Below are positions 24,001-36,388 of a stretch of DNA of 64,000 nt, one piece after another. Each line of letters begins with the position of its first letter. Within the stretch, counting starts at the first letter, position 1. Source of the DNA: Ochotona curzoniae (Eukaryota > Chordata > Mammalia > Lagomorpha > Ochotonidae); NCBI RefSeq assembly GCF_017591425.1, contig NW_024466218.1:9314001-9378000 (forward strand). The letters are read 5' to 3'. A model generated the notes under the pieces. The model did not search any database, had not been told where the DNA came from, and saw only the letters and a list, made by a program, of their open reading frames with translations. The position numbers and the translations under genes were made by a program.

Positions 24001-26880
24001 GAATCTCAACAGCTGCATCACAACCCTACCTGGCTGGCTGGTTGGCTGTGTGTGTTCCCCAGTTTCGCAACTGAACACCAATACAGGTGTTACCGTGAAG
24101 GTATAGTTAGGTATGTCTAAGTCTCGCAAGCAAGTCACTTTAGTCAAGGAAAATTGTTGTAGATTATCTAGGTAAAACTGAAAATCATAAGGACTTAGAA
24201 ATAAGGCTATGGGTTTACAGTGATAAGGAATGGGCAAAGAGCAAGGAAACGGATACAGAGAAAAACAGAAGAAACTATACCTGTATGCAAGAATTTTGGC
24301 TCTTGCCCTCATGTTCCAGTTGCCACCAATTCCCCTATCCTGATTCACTGCTCTTTGCATCTGACTTAACACACCCTCAAATTAGTTAATTAACTGTAGT
24401 GAATTTAAACACATATGTCTACATAAATGAGAAATATAGTAAACAGACACAGATACCAACAGAAAGACAAAAATGGACAGAAATTCCACTGTTTCTCCCT
24501 TGCAGTTTAAATCCCTATTAGCAGGAGCGCCACCTTAGGAATCTACTTCTAAAACTTATCCACAGGCTTTTTTGGCATATGGAAAAACATTATCAATCTC
24601 TGGACTCAGAATTAAAATATTCATGGTGGAGACTAGACACTGATGTTAAAATAACCATGATCACAGGGCAAAGGGAGTTGATTATTCTGATTTTCACTTA
24701 CATTTTCATATTTCTAGCACTAACAATATAGGTGTCCAAATGAAGATATAAATACCTGTTTACCATACAAATTTTGTTGTTTGACTAAGAATGCCTGTGT
24801 TATTCATGTTAACCTCATCTCTAGGAGAGATGGAATGTGACTTGATTTGAATTTCAGGAAAGTTTGTGGCAAGGGCATAGAATTCTTAGGGATGCTTTAT
24901 GCTATTGATTAATTGCTGCATTGGGTTTGTAATATTAAACGAGAAACACTGGTACATGTTCTTGTGGGGCAACAAAAGCTATGAAAAATTAGAAATTATT
25001 GGTGCAGAATTATCATGACTTTTATTACATTTCATATTTAGCTTTCATAGAATGCATAACTCTTATTAAAATGAGACTATCTATGTAAAAGCAAGAACAT
25101 ACAGAAAAATCACTCAAATCCTTTCATCTTAGAGATGCTACACACACAGCCTTGCATTCCCTCATCTGTGAGACCATATTCTTCCAAGGAATTAAAAACA
25201 AACAACCATGGACAATAAATGGGCAACCATGCAACTAGCATTGAATTCTATTTCCCGGCTTAAGTCATTTCTACTCTGTTATTGACCCAGAGAATTTGAG
25301 TGGACCCACTTTGAGCAATTAAAGCTAATGACTGGCATTTGCTAGCCTCCTTAACAAGCCTAATTATCTTATTATTCCAAGGTCATTTTTAGGTGACTTA
25401 CTAACTTTTCTCAGGTGAGCCTCAGTGGTCTACACAACAGTACTTCATATAATCTATCACACTGTTAATTAAATTTATCCTAATCAACTAGAAATAATCT
25501 TCATTTTTGGTTTACTGTAACACATACAAAAAAACCAGAGCACATATGAAAGGGTGAATATAGCAAAAATCAGAGACCCCTCGACCTCGAATATTCTCCC
25601 CATCCTCCAAAAATGTATAAATGATTCCAACAGGATTTGTGTATGGTTCCAAAGCTCTATATCTTTAAATCATTCTGGACACATAAACTCTTTGTGACTT
25701 TCATTAAAACCCAATTTTAACAGTTAGAGCAAAAATAATTGCCAGAATTACGTCCAAGATGTATTATTTTTTTCATTGTTACATCTGTGATTCTAATTAA
25801 AATTTCAGCCTTGGCTGACATGTAGAATCCTAAGGAAAATACTGGATTTCCCAAAACCCTAAAACAAATAGGGTGAGAAAATATATGTTCATTTTCCTTA
25901 AGGTCTTAGGAAACTGCTAACCAAATGGTCTTAGCATGCTCATTCATGTTTTTGAAATGAGCTAACAATTCTGAAACTAAGATTAATCCAGGTCATGATC
26001 CTAAGGAGACAGAGGTTGGTATTCATGACACTGGGTTCCTGAGAAACATAACAAAAGTAGCCAGGAACTAGAATGAGAGCTTCATTTATGTGTGACTTAG
26101 ACGTATGGATTACACTCTCTAAACCCTCCTCTGTGTGCACATGCAGACAGTCTGAATGATGTTGTACCCCCTAAGAAAGCAGTAAATATTCTATTGTCAC
26201 CTTTTTAAGGGTGTGTGTGTGTATATATATATTATGTATATATATTATATGTGTATACATACACACATATATATATCCTCACTCTGGAAAGTAGACTTCT
26301 ATGAGTGACAGTGTCTTATCTAGTCACTAGGCTTACAAAAAAGAAAAAACTAAACCCAAAATATGCATTCCTACAGGATTTGTTGCGCTACTTACTCTAA
26401 ATGAACAGCACTCTGACAATGGGGGTTGTAGGAGTTTAAGCCACTTCTAACCCTCTGTCTATACATTAACACAGGAAGAAGAGTTTTGTGATTTTTTTAA
26501 AGCCAGGATAAAGTATATAATCAGTCCAATTGTGTATAATTTCAATATATATTTCAAGGAGTGCGATGTTGAAATATTAAAATCTCACATTAATTTAAAA
26601 AGCATAGAAGTACAATGATTTTACCTATCATCAACTAGCAGACAATTCACTGCCTGAACATACCAAGTAGTGTTATATGGGAAGATACTTAGGGGTCTTC
26701 ACTGAGTGAATGAAATACTCTGGCCAGGCATACATTTTAGTTTCCGTCAAATATGTGCGTCAAATTCAAGTTCACCATTGAACTGCAAATTCTCTTACTG
26801 TGAAAACCACTGTTCTTTCACCACATCATTTATAGGATTGAGAAATAAGAGAAAATTAAACAGGAGCAAAAAGCCTGAAT
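24001..26880. other. Mostly unique DNA
   Basis: The stretch 24040-24340 (agtttcgcaactgaacaccaatacagg...) resembles an interspersed repeat I have seen in other mammals but cannot name. A TG/TA microsatellite lies at 26211-26276. The 144-codon minus frame at 23938-24372 spans the SINE and this repeat and is not a gene. Confidence 0.4.
26211..26276. repeat. Compound (TG)n(TA)n microsatellite
   Basis: GTGTGTGTGT followed by TATATA and partly palindromic ATGTGTATACATACAC sequence. It could extrude a hairpin. Confidence 0.85.
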
Positions 26881-26919
26881 GTGGGAATTTTTAATCATGA
26901 CATAAAAGCAAAAGTCAAG

Positions 26920-27740
26920 AGGGCCCCTGAATTAACGTTGGGAGAGACTAGTTTTCTTACTAAAAGCCAACAATTTTGATTTTTAGATGTTCTTCATTCT
27001 TTTCAAGTAAAAACATGTCAGAAATCCTTGTGTGTAGTTATCGCTGGTGTCAAATCCCATCAAATTTGAGAGGAGACTTCGTGCTCGTTGGGGAGCTAGG
27101 GGAATATATTATCTCCAACCACAAATCATTTTTATAAAAAGATGGAAGCAAATGGAAACCCAACACCAGTTCAAGGAAATCAGCAAATAAATTACAAAAA
27201 CTGTCCATTTGCCTGTCCTTTTTAATCTTAATGTCGTATTCAAACTATTGGGCATGTAACTGAATATCTCAACTGTACCTGAAGAAATAATGGAGCGTGT
27301 CTCTGTAGTAAAACAGAACGGCACTAAACTGATGAGTTTAACCCAGCAGAAAGAGCGGCTGTAAACATGACAAATGCCTGCTATTGATTTCAGGTTTAAT
27401 TACTCTGTGCAGCACTGACAAAGCCCATCAGATGTTGTTGTGAAGTGTAAATGGAACAGAGTACACTTCACTGCCCATAGGAAACTGATGGTGTCTGCAG
27501 TTTGCATTGTTTACTTTATCCTCCGTAAACTTCAGCCTTGATCAAATTAACAAGTGCTACTAACCTCCAACAAACTACGATGCACCATGGTTTTACAGCA
27601 ACAGCCTTGGAACCACAGTTGAGCGGCATTTCATTGATAACAAACGTCAGTCTCCTGACTGCTCATGAACCTTTCAGTCCAGGACCTGCAAGCCTTCACT
27701 CGGGGGATTTGGGGGTCTTTCTGTAGGTTTGATGCATACA
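26920..27740. promoter_or_regulatory. Candidate conserved non-coding element
   Basis: A repeat-free 0.8 kb block with higher sequence complexity than its surroundings and transcription-factor-like words. These include TTTAATTACTC (27398-27408), the forkhead-like CATTGTTTAC (27507-27516) and ATCAAATTAAC (27541-27551). No frame is convincing as protein. The call rests on appearance only, because conservation cannot be measured here. Confidence 0.28.
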
Positions 27741-29424
27741 GGAAGAGAAAAATGAAATCTTTACACCACTCACTACTGCAGTGTTTGCAAACAATCAGCA
27801 TCAGAGAGCATCTTTTCTAAAGTGCCAAACTCATCTATTCCTTAGCTCCTAGTCTTCAAATTTTAGGAATATGTCTCAGTAATCATAACCCCTGAATGTT
27901 AACTGCTTTCTAATTTTTCCCTTTCTCTCTTCTTTTTTTGGGTATACAGTTTGAAGTTTATATCTTTCTCAAGAAATGCAAAGTAGTAATTTACCAAGTG
28001 ATACTTCTGAAACAGCTGATAATACAGAATACAAAGACACACTTTCTTTGAGACAGAAGTTGTAGACCTCTTGCTTTTCCCCACAACAGTTGTGCAAGAA
28101 TTTGCTATCATGGAACTAACAATAGAGCACACCAAATGTTTATGTATATGGGGATTTGTGCAAATAAGCTTAAACAATGAAATGAGGATATCTAAGCACT
28201 CTGTTGCCTTGGGTTCAAGATTTGTCACAACCTGATTCCTGAGACATCATCTTCGTGGTCCCTCTAGCTCATGACTCATGTCCACTGGGCCCTCCATCTG
28301 TATGTATGTGCTGGATGTCTGCATTTATGCAAGTGTTCAGCACCTGCTGCCAGGAGTTCTTTCTCTGCACTTGGCAACACCTGGAACAACGGTGAGTATT
28401 TCCTGGTTTACATTCTCAGTTTGGTAAGCTTCAATTTTTCATCTTATCTTCATAATCTTCAAACTCATTACAATCCTCTCATTTTGTCTTAACCTTGCAT
28501 GATAATACACTTCGAATTAAAAACCCAGTAGATACTACATCTGAAGATTGCTCAAAAAAAAAATCAAAGATTACAATGTTGAAATTCTAGCAAAAGACAG
28601 ACAGTAGAAGCATTAGGTACTGAGTTGATTTTAAAGGACAGCTTATCAATAACAAATGAATGCTAATGATAATCTTAGAAAACACCTACTAACAATGGTT
28701 GCCTGGTCATTTACCAAAAAATTAAGTGGCGCAAAATCTAAATGTCTTTTTGGGTCTTTAGGTTAAAAGAAACTAAAGAACTCATTCTTTGAGTGCCTCT
28801 TCTGGCAGTGAAGATTTTGGGGGAAGAAAACCTTACCTTGAGAGGGAGCAAAATATTTCTCAAAAAAATGTATTCAAATAATTGTAGAGTCAGTATCAGG
28901 GTGCATGCATAAGAGCAGAGGAAAAAGAACCATGAGGAATCTGAAGTTTGGCTTTAGCCCAAGGGGCTGGGCTAGCTTTTCTGAAGCCAGGGACAGACAC
29001 ATTTGAAGACACTGGGCAGGGAGAGTGACCAGGTGAGAAGCTGAAACAAGTTTTATGCACCTGGAGTACAGTGAACTAAATGGACAGCAGCCTGAGATAT
29101 GAATGGAGAGGTGGGCCAAGGAGGCACACACAGCCTCATCAGGAAGTTGGGATTCCTTGATTATCAGAATTCAGGGAAGTGCTTGAAGTCCACAGTGAGG
29201 GTGCAGGAAGGTTTTTGTTTGCTTGCTTGCCTGACTTTTGGTATGGCTTAAGTACACTGACATGGCTTTGTAAGCAGTCGCTACACATCAACAGTGGACA
29301 GAGTGAATGTCGTGGCCAAGTAGAAGGCTACTTCAAGCAAATGGGAATGTAGATTGGTTTGGGTGGGGATGGATAGGTTCTGGAGTGTTCTGACAGGAAA
29401 TCTAAATATTTCTCTACATATAGA
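27741..29424. other. Unique DNA, possibly an ancient repeat near 28.9-29.2 kb
   Basis: The block 28920-29200 (tgaagccagggacagacac..., agcctcatcaggaagttggg) has the flavour of a degraded L2/MER-type repeat; this is not secure. Otherwise nothing recognised. Confidence 0.35.
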
Positions 29425-29426
29425 GG

Positions 29427-29535
29427 GTCTCCAAAAGTTCATGGAAATGGGTATTATGAAAAAAATCAATGTGTTTAAAATTTTTTCATAATAAATTTTT
29501 AATTTCATTTTCCATGTACCTTTTGAATTACCTTC
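29427..29535. mobile_element. Palindromic mariner-like element
   Basis: Left end 'tctccaaaagttcatggaaatggg', right end 'cattttccatgtaccttttgaa': terminal inverted repeats with an AT-rich centre (ttattatgaaaaaa...tttttcataata). Same type as the copies at 9337 and 46218. Confidence 0.65.
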
Positions 29536-30430
29536 AAACACAAATTACATGTGTGACATATTCAATGTAGTATACATAAGAGCTTGTATGTGTAGGACAC
29601 ATTATGTAGCCTATATTTACTATGACTAGTGTATGTACTAAGTATACACTTAATGTATACTACCACTTGAGTTACTATTTAATATTAATATTTCATGTAT
29701 GCATGCTTATAAGCACTAAAGTAATTTATTTATATGACTGTACATGCACTGGAATCGTGTTATTTTTTAGATAGTGCTATTGACATGCATTGATTTGTAC
29801 AGTCTCTGTGGACTACTTTGGTTCCTGGAAGTAATTTCCATATTAGCATGGCCAATGGCAGCATATCTAAATCCAGTTACAAAATCTAGTGTTGTTAAAA
29901 TTGGGTTTATTCCAGGCTTTTTAATTAAGGGCCAAATTCCTGTAATAGCTTGGTATTCTTAACTGACGCCTCTGCAGTGTCCTTAACAGAAGCCAAAAAA
30001 CGGACCTCTGTTGCCATCTACAAACTTAGGAGCCAAGGCTGGGAAGAAGACTTTCAATTCACTCCCTGCTTATACCGGTCTGGGAGCTGCCCTCTGGTGA
30101 TACTATATGGATGAGAGGGGAGGACAGAGGAAATAATGTCCACAGAATTAGGTTGGGGCCAGGTGGGGAAACTAAAGGGCATTTTCAAGTTCAGAAAAGT
30201 CATATTCTGGATGTGTTTATACATTTTTCTTAATATACAATAATACTTTATTAATAGTGTACTATTTTGAAACATTAATATAGTGTGTACTGATCAAATA
30301 ATAGTAATTAACATTTTTATTTCCTTATTATTTCATGTTTGATTGCCTCAAGCAGCTCTCTTCTAGTTCTTCAAAAATATAATTTGCTGCAAATTATAGT
30401 CACTATTCTTTGGACATTAGAAAACAAACA
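29536..30430. other. Unique AT-rich DNA, no recognised feature
   Basis: No repeat or gene recognised. The 62-codon frame at 29774-29962 is hydrophobic but lacks family features. Confidence 0.4.
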
Positions 30431-30662
30431 GGGCCTGGCGCAGCAGCCTCGTGGCTAGAGTCCTCACCTTGCATATACCGGGAACCCATATGGGTACAGG
30501 TTCATGTCTCAGCTGCTCCACTTCCCATCCAGCTCCCTGCCTGTGGCCTGGGAAAGCAGTGGAGGATGGCTCAAAGACTTGGAACCCATCATCTTTGTGG
30601 GAGACCTGGAAGAAGCTCCTGGGTCTTGGCTTCTGATCAGCTCAGCTCCATGGTCACTTGCC
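30431..30662 (+). repeat. C-SINE lacking its 3' end
   Basis: GGGCCTGGCGCAGCAGCC head, 'cccatatgggtacaggttcatgtc', 'gtggcctgggaaagcagtggagg', 'gtgggagacctggaagaagctcc', stopping near 'catggtcacttg'. Its tail is absent where an inverted older copy begins. The 128- and 172-codon frames across 30410-31022 are read-through of this pair. Confidence 0.85.
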
Positions 30663-30935
30663 TTTCCAATAGCAAAGAAACAGAGAGGGGGCAGATTTCT
30701 ATTCACTGCTCTACTCTCCAAATGCCCGCAACAGCTAGGACGGGGCAAGGCAGAAGCCAAGATCCGGATCACCATCCATACATCCTCAGTAGGTAGCAGG
30801 CAGCTTGTGCGTTCTGGCATGGGCATTGGTGAGATGTGGAAATCTGAACAGTGCTGGGACTCAAACCCAGGCACTGTGATGTGCTCTGTGGGTATCCTGA
30901 GACATTTAAACAGCTATAACAAATGCCCACCCTTA
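30663..30935 (-). repeat. Older C-SINE, inverted next to the preceding copy
   Basis: Begins 'cctttccaatagcaaagaaacagagaggg', with 'ctctactctccaaatgcccgcaacagc', 'gggactcaaacccaggcactg' and head complement 'aacaaatgcccaccc'. Confidence 0.75.
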
Positions 30936-32080
30936 AAAACTGTTCTTCTACCTGTGTTTCGGCAGCCATTATGCAAACTTCTCTCCAACTCATCTTTTTT
31001 AAACTCTAGTTTTCACTATTAAGTAGAGAAATTTTCAAAGGCAGGCTTTAGCTTCCAACATGGATGTAAACAGGTCAGTTAGGAATTCCAAGACAATTTG
31101 GATTTATTAAGGTAAATGGTTCCAGGACTGAAATGCAGCTTTGGTTGGTGTTTATTGCAGTCATAATACAGGAAGGATGTAAATTCAGTTTCTGGCTATA
31201 AATATAGGAAGATAGAATTTTTAAGAAAAGTTCTTATACAACCACTAACTGATTTATCCTATTCCTTTCAAGTATTGAACAAAATTTCTTCAACACTTGG
31301 AAATTGATTCTTGGCCTTTGGGATTAAGAGAAAATGCATGCAATAATTATTTTGAATTGAGAGAACGTAAATGCAATAGTCAATGTGGTAAAAATCAGAA
31401 TTTCTACTTCATAGTGCTATTTAATTAATTATTAAATTTATGTGAACTGAATTCATCTGTGAGTCAGGGATGTCCCCATAGAAAACTCAGAATAATTGAA
31501 GGTCACATTATACAGACATGTGTGAAACCCAGAAGAGTTTCAACCCATAGGTTACAAGAAAATCTTTGCACATCTATTCATTCTCCCCAAAAATACCAAA
31601 TCGGGGCGGGGGGGCATCATGAAGCCATCAGTCATAGGAAGGAATCAGCCCAGAATGGTTCTGCATGCAGCTTATTTTGAATCCAAGGCATAATAACCCT
31701 AACCATTCATTTAAATGTATCCTTTCAATATCCACGACCGTGCCCACACAGGCGATGAGGTCTCCAGTGAAGCCTGTGAGGGCATGGTCTCTCTGCAAGG
31801 GGAAAATCAGGGACTAACACTTGGCTCTGCACCAAAGGCTGCACCACAGAATCTGTCACTGTCCAAATACAATTTTCTTTTTTTGTAAATGAGTCAGTCT
31901 GAAACCTCTGATTGCACCATTTCAAATGCAAAATAATTCTGTTCCAACTGCCTCTTTACATTAGCTAAATGAAGTCATCAGTAACCAAAATTGGAGAAAA
32001 TCTTAACACAACTGCCGTAAACAACTTTTAAAGTTTTATATCCAGTAAGAATGAAACTGTTATGGGATAGTTAAGATTCA
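30936..32080. other. Unique DNA, no recognised feature
   Basis: Apart from a G-rich spot at 31602-31614 (GGGGCGGGGGGGC) nothing stands out. The frames at 31459-31680 and 31725-31931 show no family features. Confidence 0.4.
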
Positions 32081-33340
32081 TTCGACATACCAACCCCTGA
32101 TATAACTCATATTCAAAAACAATAACACTTTCTCCCATAACCAATGGTGGCCACAGCAAATTATAATCAAAGATAGATTTCTTGGAGGGTGATGGTACCA
32201 TACCATTAGATTTAAGGAATTAAAAATACATGAAACTTTTGAGTTAATGAACAGGGTCCTTAACTGCTCATTTAATTCAAACAGCTGTTTGTTAATGCCC
32301 TAAGCAGTGTCATAAACTGTGAAAATACTGTTGAGTGCGAGACACTAGTTAATGCTATAAAGCAACACATGCTCTAATATTAAAAGGATTTAATGGGATT
32401 AATAGAGAATAAAACATTAACTCCCTATTATGATGTTTTAGAACCCAAGGGCAAATTCTGGCTTAAAAGGACTCTGGTTCTAAAACCACAAAAAGTAAAC
32501 TCCAGCACTGTACAGCAAATCATGGCAATTTTATGCCCTTGAAAAAAAGTGGAACCCTGATAAGATCACATCTGTTCCAATCACATACTGGATAAAATCA
32601 CTGTTTACTAAAGTCCTAAATAACTAAAAATGTGGAACCCCAACAGGATCCCATCTGTTAAAGCTACAACTTGGATATGGTCCCATTAGAAAAATTCCAT
32701 ATAATAATGTCCCAGCATAATATAGTGAAGAACTTGGATTTCATTTAATCAATTTTGACTATACACATATATGCTGATTTCTCTGCAAATATTCCATTCT
32801 GTCATCAATCTTAACATGTGAACCCCAAAATTTATTCTATACAATAAATTTCTTTTCATGAATTTAAAGAATTCTTTAATTTTTGCTTATTTTTGTTTTT
32901 TCTATCAAAGATCATTTCCATGGAAAACAATGATAAACATACTTCATAGTAAAATTTTATCACAATTTTGTTTTCAGTTATATTAGCTATTGCAGGTACC
33001 CCCCAGAATTTTAGTGGTGGATTAAATGTATGGCTTCTTATCTCCAGAGAAATGTTTTCCTATTTACTACCTTGGCAGTGTAACCCTAGAACAGCTAAAT
33101 TTCATGTAAGGCAGATGTAAACATTGAGGCAGTGACTACATCGTTTTGAGAACTATTACAAAGCATAAATTAATGGATTAAAAAGGTTATGATAGTTTTA
33201 ATGGGATTGGTGAGAGTAAATAACACTGCATGTCTGCAAAATTACAGATTATAATTTTTGAACTGCACTCTTTTTTAATCACTGTGATAATTTTATAGAC
33301 TACTGTGGGACTGGAGATTTTTGGATTTTTCTTGCAAAGA
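32081..33340. promoter_or_regulatory. Candidate conserved non-coding block rich in homeodomain-like words
   Basis: A repeat-free 1.25 kb stretch with many TTAAT/ATTA cores and GGATTA-like words (OTX/PITX type). The 12-mer TTTAATGGGATT occurs twice, at 32389-32400 and 33197-33208. A diverged tandem duplication lies at 32549-32715. No protein frame is convincing. AT-rich DNA makes ATTA common, so this is only a lead. Confidence 0.25.
32549..32715. repeat. Diverged two-copy tandem duplication, period 83
   Basis: GTGGAACCCTGATAAGATC (32549 on) recurs as GTGGAACCCCAACAGGATC (32632 on). After each copy comes 'acatctgtt' or 'ccatctgtt', then 'acatactggata' or 'caacttggatat', at matching distances. 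Confidence 0.6.
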
Positions 33341-33454
33341 AATATTAAAATAAATTGGATGTTTTATTGCAACCTTATGTTCACGGTACTTTGGTGAATA
33401 ATTAATATGGTTTAATCCTCACATGCACACACACATACATACAAATCCATGAGA

Positions 33455-33590
33455 TTATGGTGTTTTTACACCCATATTACACATGGGGAAATTGAGCCTT
33501 AAGGGGATGAAATCATTTTTTCAGGTTATTCAACAAGTGCATGTTAGAGTAAAATCTGGAGGACCTGGCTCCAAAGCTCACGTTTATTCT
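33455..33590 (-). repeat. MIR-like SINE remnant
   Basis: 'cacccatattacacatggggaaattgagcc' followed by 'ggagaacctggctccaaagctcac'-type sequence is the reverse complement of the MIR core and 5' half. It is ancient and diverged. The small frame at 33483-33686 lies in it and is not a gene. Confidence 0.6.
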
Positions 33591-33774
33591 GTGTCATATT
33601 GCCCCAGTGGGCATTCTCTCAGTGTAAACATACAAAGAAGCCGAGACAGACAACGTTACTGTGTTCGGGGAATGCATTTAGACTAGCTATTAAGTTACTC
33701 AGTCTCACATGAGAGGGTCTGAAGTTGATATCTAATTCTAGCTTCTGACTCCATATTCCTATATACGTATCTCC

Positions 33775-33965
33775 TGGGAGGTAGTGGTGATGGCTCAAAG
33801 GATTGGATTCTGCTACCTAAGCAGGAGACCTGGGCTGAGTTCCCAGCTCCCACCTTCAGCTTGATCACACTTGATTATTGTGGGCATTTGGGGAGTGAAC
33901 CAGTGGAGGAGGGGAGGTCTCTGTCCATCTTTATGCCTGCCTCTCAAATTCATAAATTATAAATT
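33775..33965 (+). repeat. C-SINE 3' half
   Basis: Contains 'tcaaaggattggattctgc', 'gcaggagacctggg', 'tgggcatttggggagtgaaccagtgg' and 'ctgcctctcaaattcataaa'. The tRNA-like head is missing. Confidence 0.7.
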
Positions 33966-34944
33966 ACTGTTTATTCATACCTAGGGCTATGCTCAATATC
34001 TTAGGTCATATCTGAAATATTCTACTTGTAAGAAACACACACTTTGTTTTTTAGAAAGTTTGTTATCAAACACATGAGTACCCTGAGCACTCTTTCAATG
34101 CCTCCCTCTTTCAATCCATTATTCAGAACTGTACTCTTAGATTGCTTTAACTGGATTAAACGGAATTACACAGCTCATAAGAAAATGTTTTATGGAACTA
34201 GGAAATTTTAAGCTAAATTTACCTAAATATTTATTTAACATTTATTTGGCTTGGAGGAGAAATATACCAGCAACAAATGACTTTCTTTATATTCAACTCT
34301 GCATCCTACATTCTTTGGAAGGAGCCAGACAAAATTAAAATTTGTCTATTATGTGAAGCTCTGACTAATGGAAGCCATATTTCCAAATTAATTCATTGAT
34401 AATTTATTGAACAGCATTTTAATAATAGAATTCATGATGATTAATCTTATCTTTGAAAACATTCAAGGGAAAGTTAAGAAGTTATTTAAGCTATTGATTA
34501 CTATACATGCCTTCAAATTTGCTCCTTTATAAAATCACTCATCTATGATGCAGCTTAGCTAAATAATGCTGAAGCAATTTCTTAGGAATAACTTAATCAA
34601 CCGATAGAAAAAATTCTCTTAAAATTCTTAGCCATAAAGCCATAAAAGCAAAAATGTAAGAATATCATGTCTAAGTTTGTAAAGGTTATAAAATTCAGAA
34701 AGAATTTTAAAATCAAAATGTTCATCTTATTCTTTCATGGAAAATGAATAATCGTATTGTATGCATATGCTGACCTATTAACAGGAATGCATTAAAGTTA
34801 TGAACTTAATGATCTCCAAAATAAAGGCATGATTTTCCATCTTTATATACTCATCCCCCAAACATTACATTTCTTATCAAACTTAAGCATGAAGAGAGTA
34901 CTTGTTCCTTCAGATGATTATTTCCCAGAGATGACTGTGAGTCA
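33966..34944. other. Unique AT-rich DNA, no recognised feature
   Basis: No repeat or gene recognised. Confidence 0.45.
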
Positions 34945-35080
34945 GGTAGACATACTACACTTGAAGTTGCTTAGCCTCAGGGAGCTTTAGTTTGCTCAAC
35001 TGTAAACAAGAATGTAACAGTAAACCACACCGGCTTAATTTCAAAACATTCAGTAAAATTCCTGGCCCAAGTAGGTAACT
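34945..35080 (+). repeat. MIR-like SINE remnant
   Basis: 'ttgcttagcctcagggagctttagtttgctcaactgtaaac' is the MIR core in plus orientation, followed by degraded 'attcagtaaaattcctggcccaagtagg' in the expected place. Confidence 0.65.
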
Positions 35081-35600
35081 TACACACAACCAGCTTTTAT
35101 TTTTATATTCCAAGATGCAATTTATGACTTTTTTTTGGAAAAACAATTTTACTCTTTTTTATAAAGGTCACCACAAAATTTGAAACTAATTTTTTGTGCT
35201 ACCTGTATAGCAAGAACATCTCTAAGTGATTCCATTCTTACTTTTCAAACAAATATTTTACCTATCAGATACATAAAGTATCTATGATCAGTGTATGGAA
35301 ATTGGGGGAAGAGAAATTACAGATGAATGAAACAAGATGAATTTTATTGAATTCATTTCACTGAATTATTTCTTTGGTCACAGCTCCAAAATTTAAAAAA
35401 GAAAGAAGTGTAAGGTGAAATTAAATGGCTGTATATTCTTCTGAATGCTTGGGCTACATAAACATTTCTAAGGTCATGTTTGACACCAAGGAATACCCTC
35501 CTATAACCAGAAGAAGGTATTGACTGTTGAAATCAAGTTCATGGCTCTATGAAATCTTTGGATTGACAAGCTTCTATTTCCTAAGTTGTCTGCTGTACTT

Positions 35601-35672
35601 TTTAAGATTTACTTATTTATTGGAAGTCAGATATACAGAGAGGAGGAGAGACAGAAAGGAAGATCTTCCGTC
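35601..35672 (-). repeat. C-SINE 3'-end fragment
   Basis: Only the tail and GA-rich part remain, 'ttaagatttacttatttattgg' to 'aggaagatcttccgtc': an unusually short, 5'-truncated insertion. Confidence 0.85.
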
Positions 35673-35896
35673 AAGTTTATAGCAAATTTTTATGAAGACT
35701 AAGAGTTTGATACTGCTCAAGAAGGTATGACTATAGAAGCTGTGTAAGGAAATGGCCATTATTTATTAAGAATCAAGTCTTGAAAACATGAAACCCTTTA
35801 CATATTAAAAAGAAGGATTCATGAAAAGTGGGAGCTTTGCTTTCCATTGGAAAACTGTAATTTTCTTGATCACATTTAAAATATATTGTCAATAAA

Positions 35897-36388
35897 ATAC
35901 CACATGTTTGCCTTAATTTAACCTGTAATAATTTTTTGTTTGTTTGTTTTTGAACCTGTCATTGATACTGTCTCAACCCATGTGTTTTGAAAAATTGAAC
36001 TTGCATTATTTTTAACATATTGATTACTCAATAATGTCAATTAATTCCATAACATTGTATATTTTTGCTGATGTTTTGTTGGGGCTTTTAACTGACCAAG
36101 ACTTTACTCCGTTAGCTCTACCTTCAGACCAGAGAAGGTCTCCCCAAGAAGCCGCTGAACTTATCTAGACAATAAGATGCTGGACTCTATGCTAGGTATA
36201 TGCTTGCAATGAAGGAATCTCAACTGAACTTGAACTGAGGTTATGCAGCAAGGTGGAGGAATCCACCATGGGGGGAGTGTTGTGGGAGTTTGCCGTCCTA
36301 TTTCTTTCAGTGTTGTGGGAGGGGTGGGGGAAATCCCAGTGCCTATAAAACTGTATCACATAATACAGTGTTATTAACAATAAAAAAA
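35897..36388 (+). mobile_element. 5'-truncated lagomorph-type L1, 3' UTR only
   Basis: Starts 'taccacatgtttgccttaatttaac' and follows the L1 at 19028 to the end (…gtgcctataaaactgtatcacataatac, A-rich tail). It has an extra 33 bases framed by GTGTTGTGGGAG direct repeats (36277-36288, 36310-36321) that the other copy lacks. Confidence 0.85.

Noticed and set aside
26211..26276. CRISPR-like or regulatory palindrome
   Set aside because: It is a TG/TA microsatellite; there are no regular spacers.
30410..31022. Frames of 128, 172 and 121 codons
   Set aside because: They read through two inverted C-SINEs and their junction; no domain outside the SINE.
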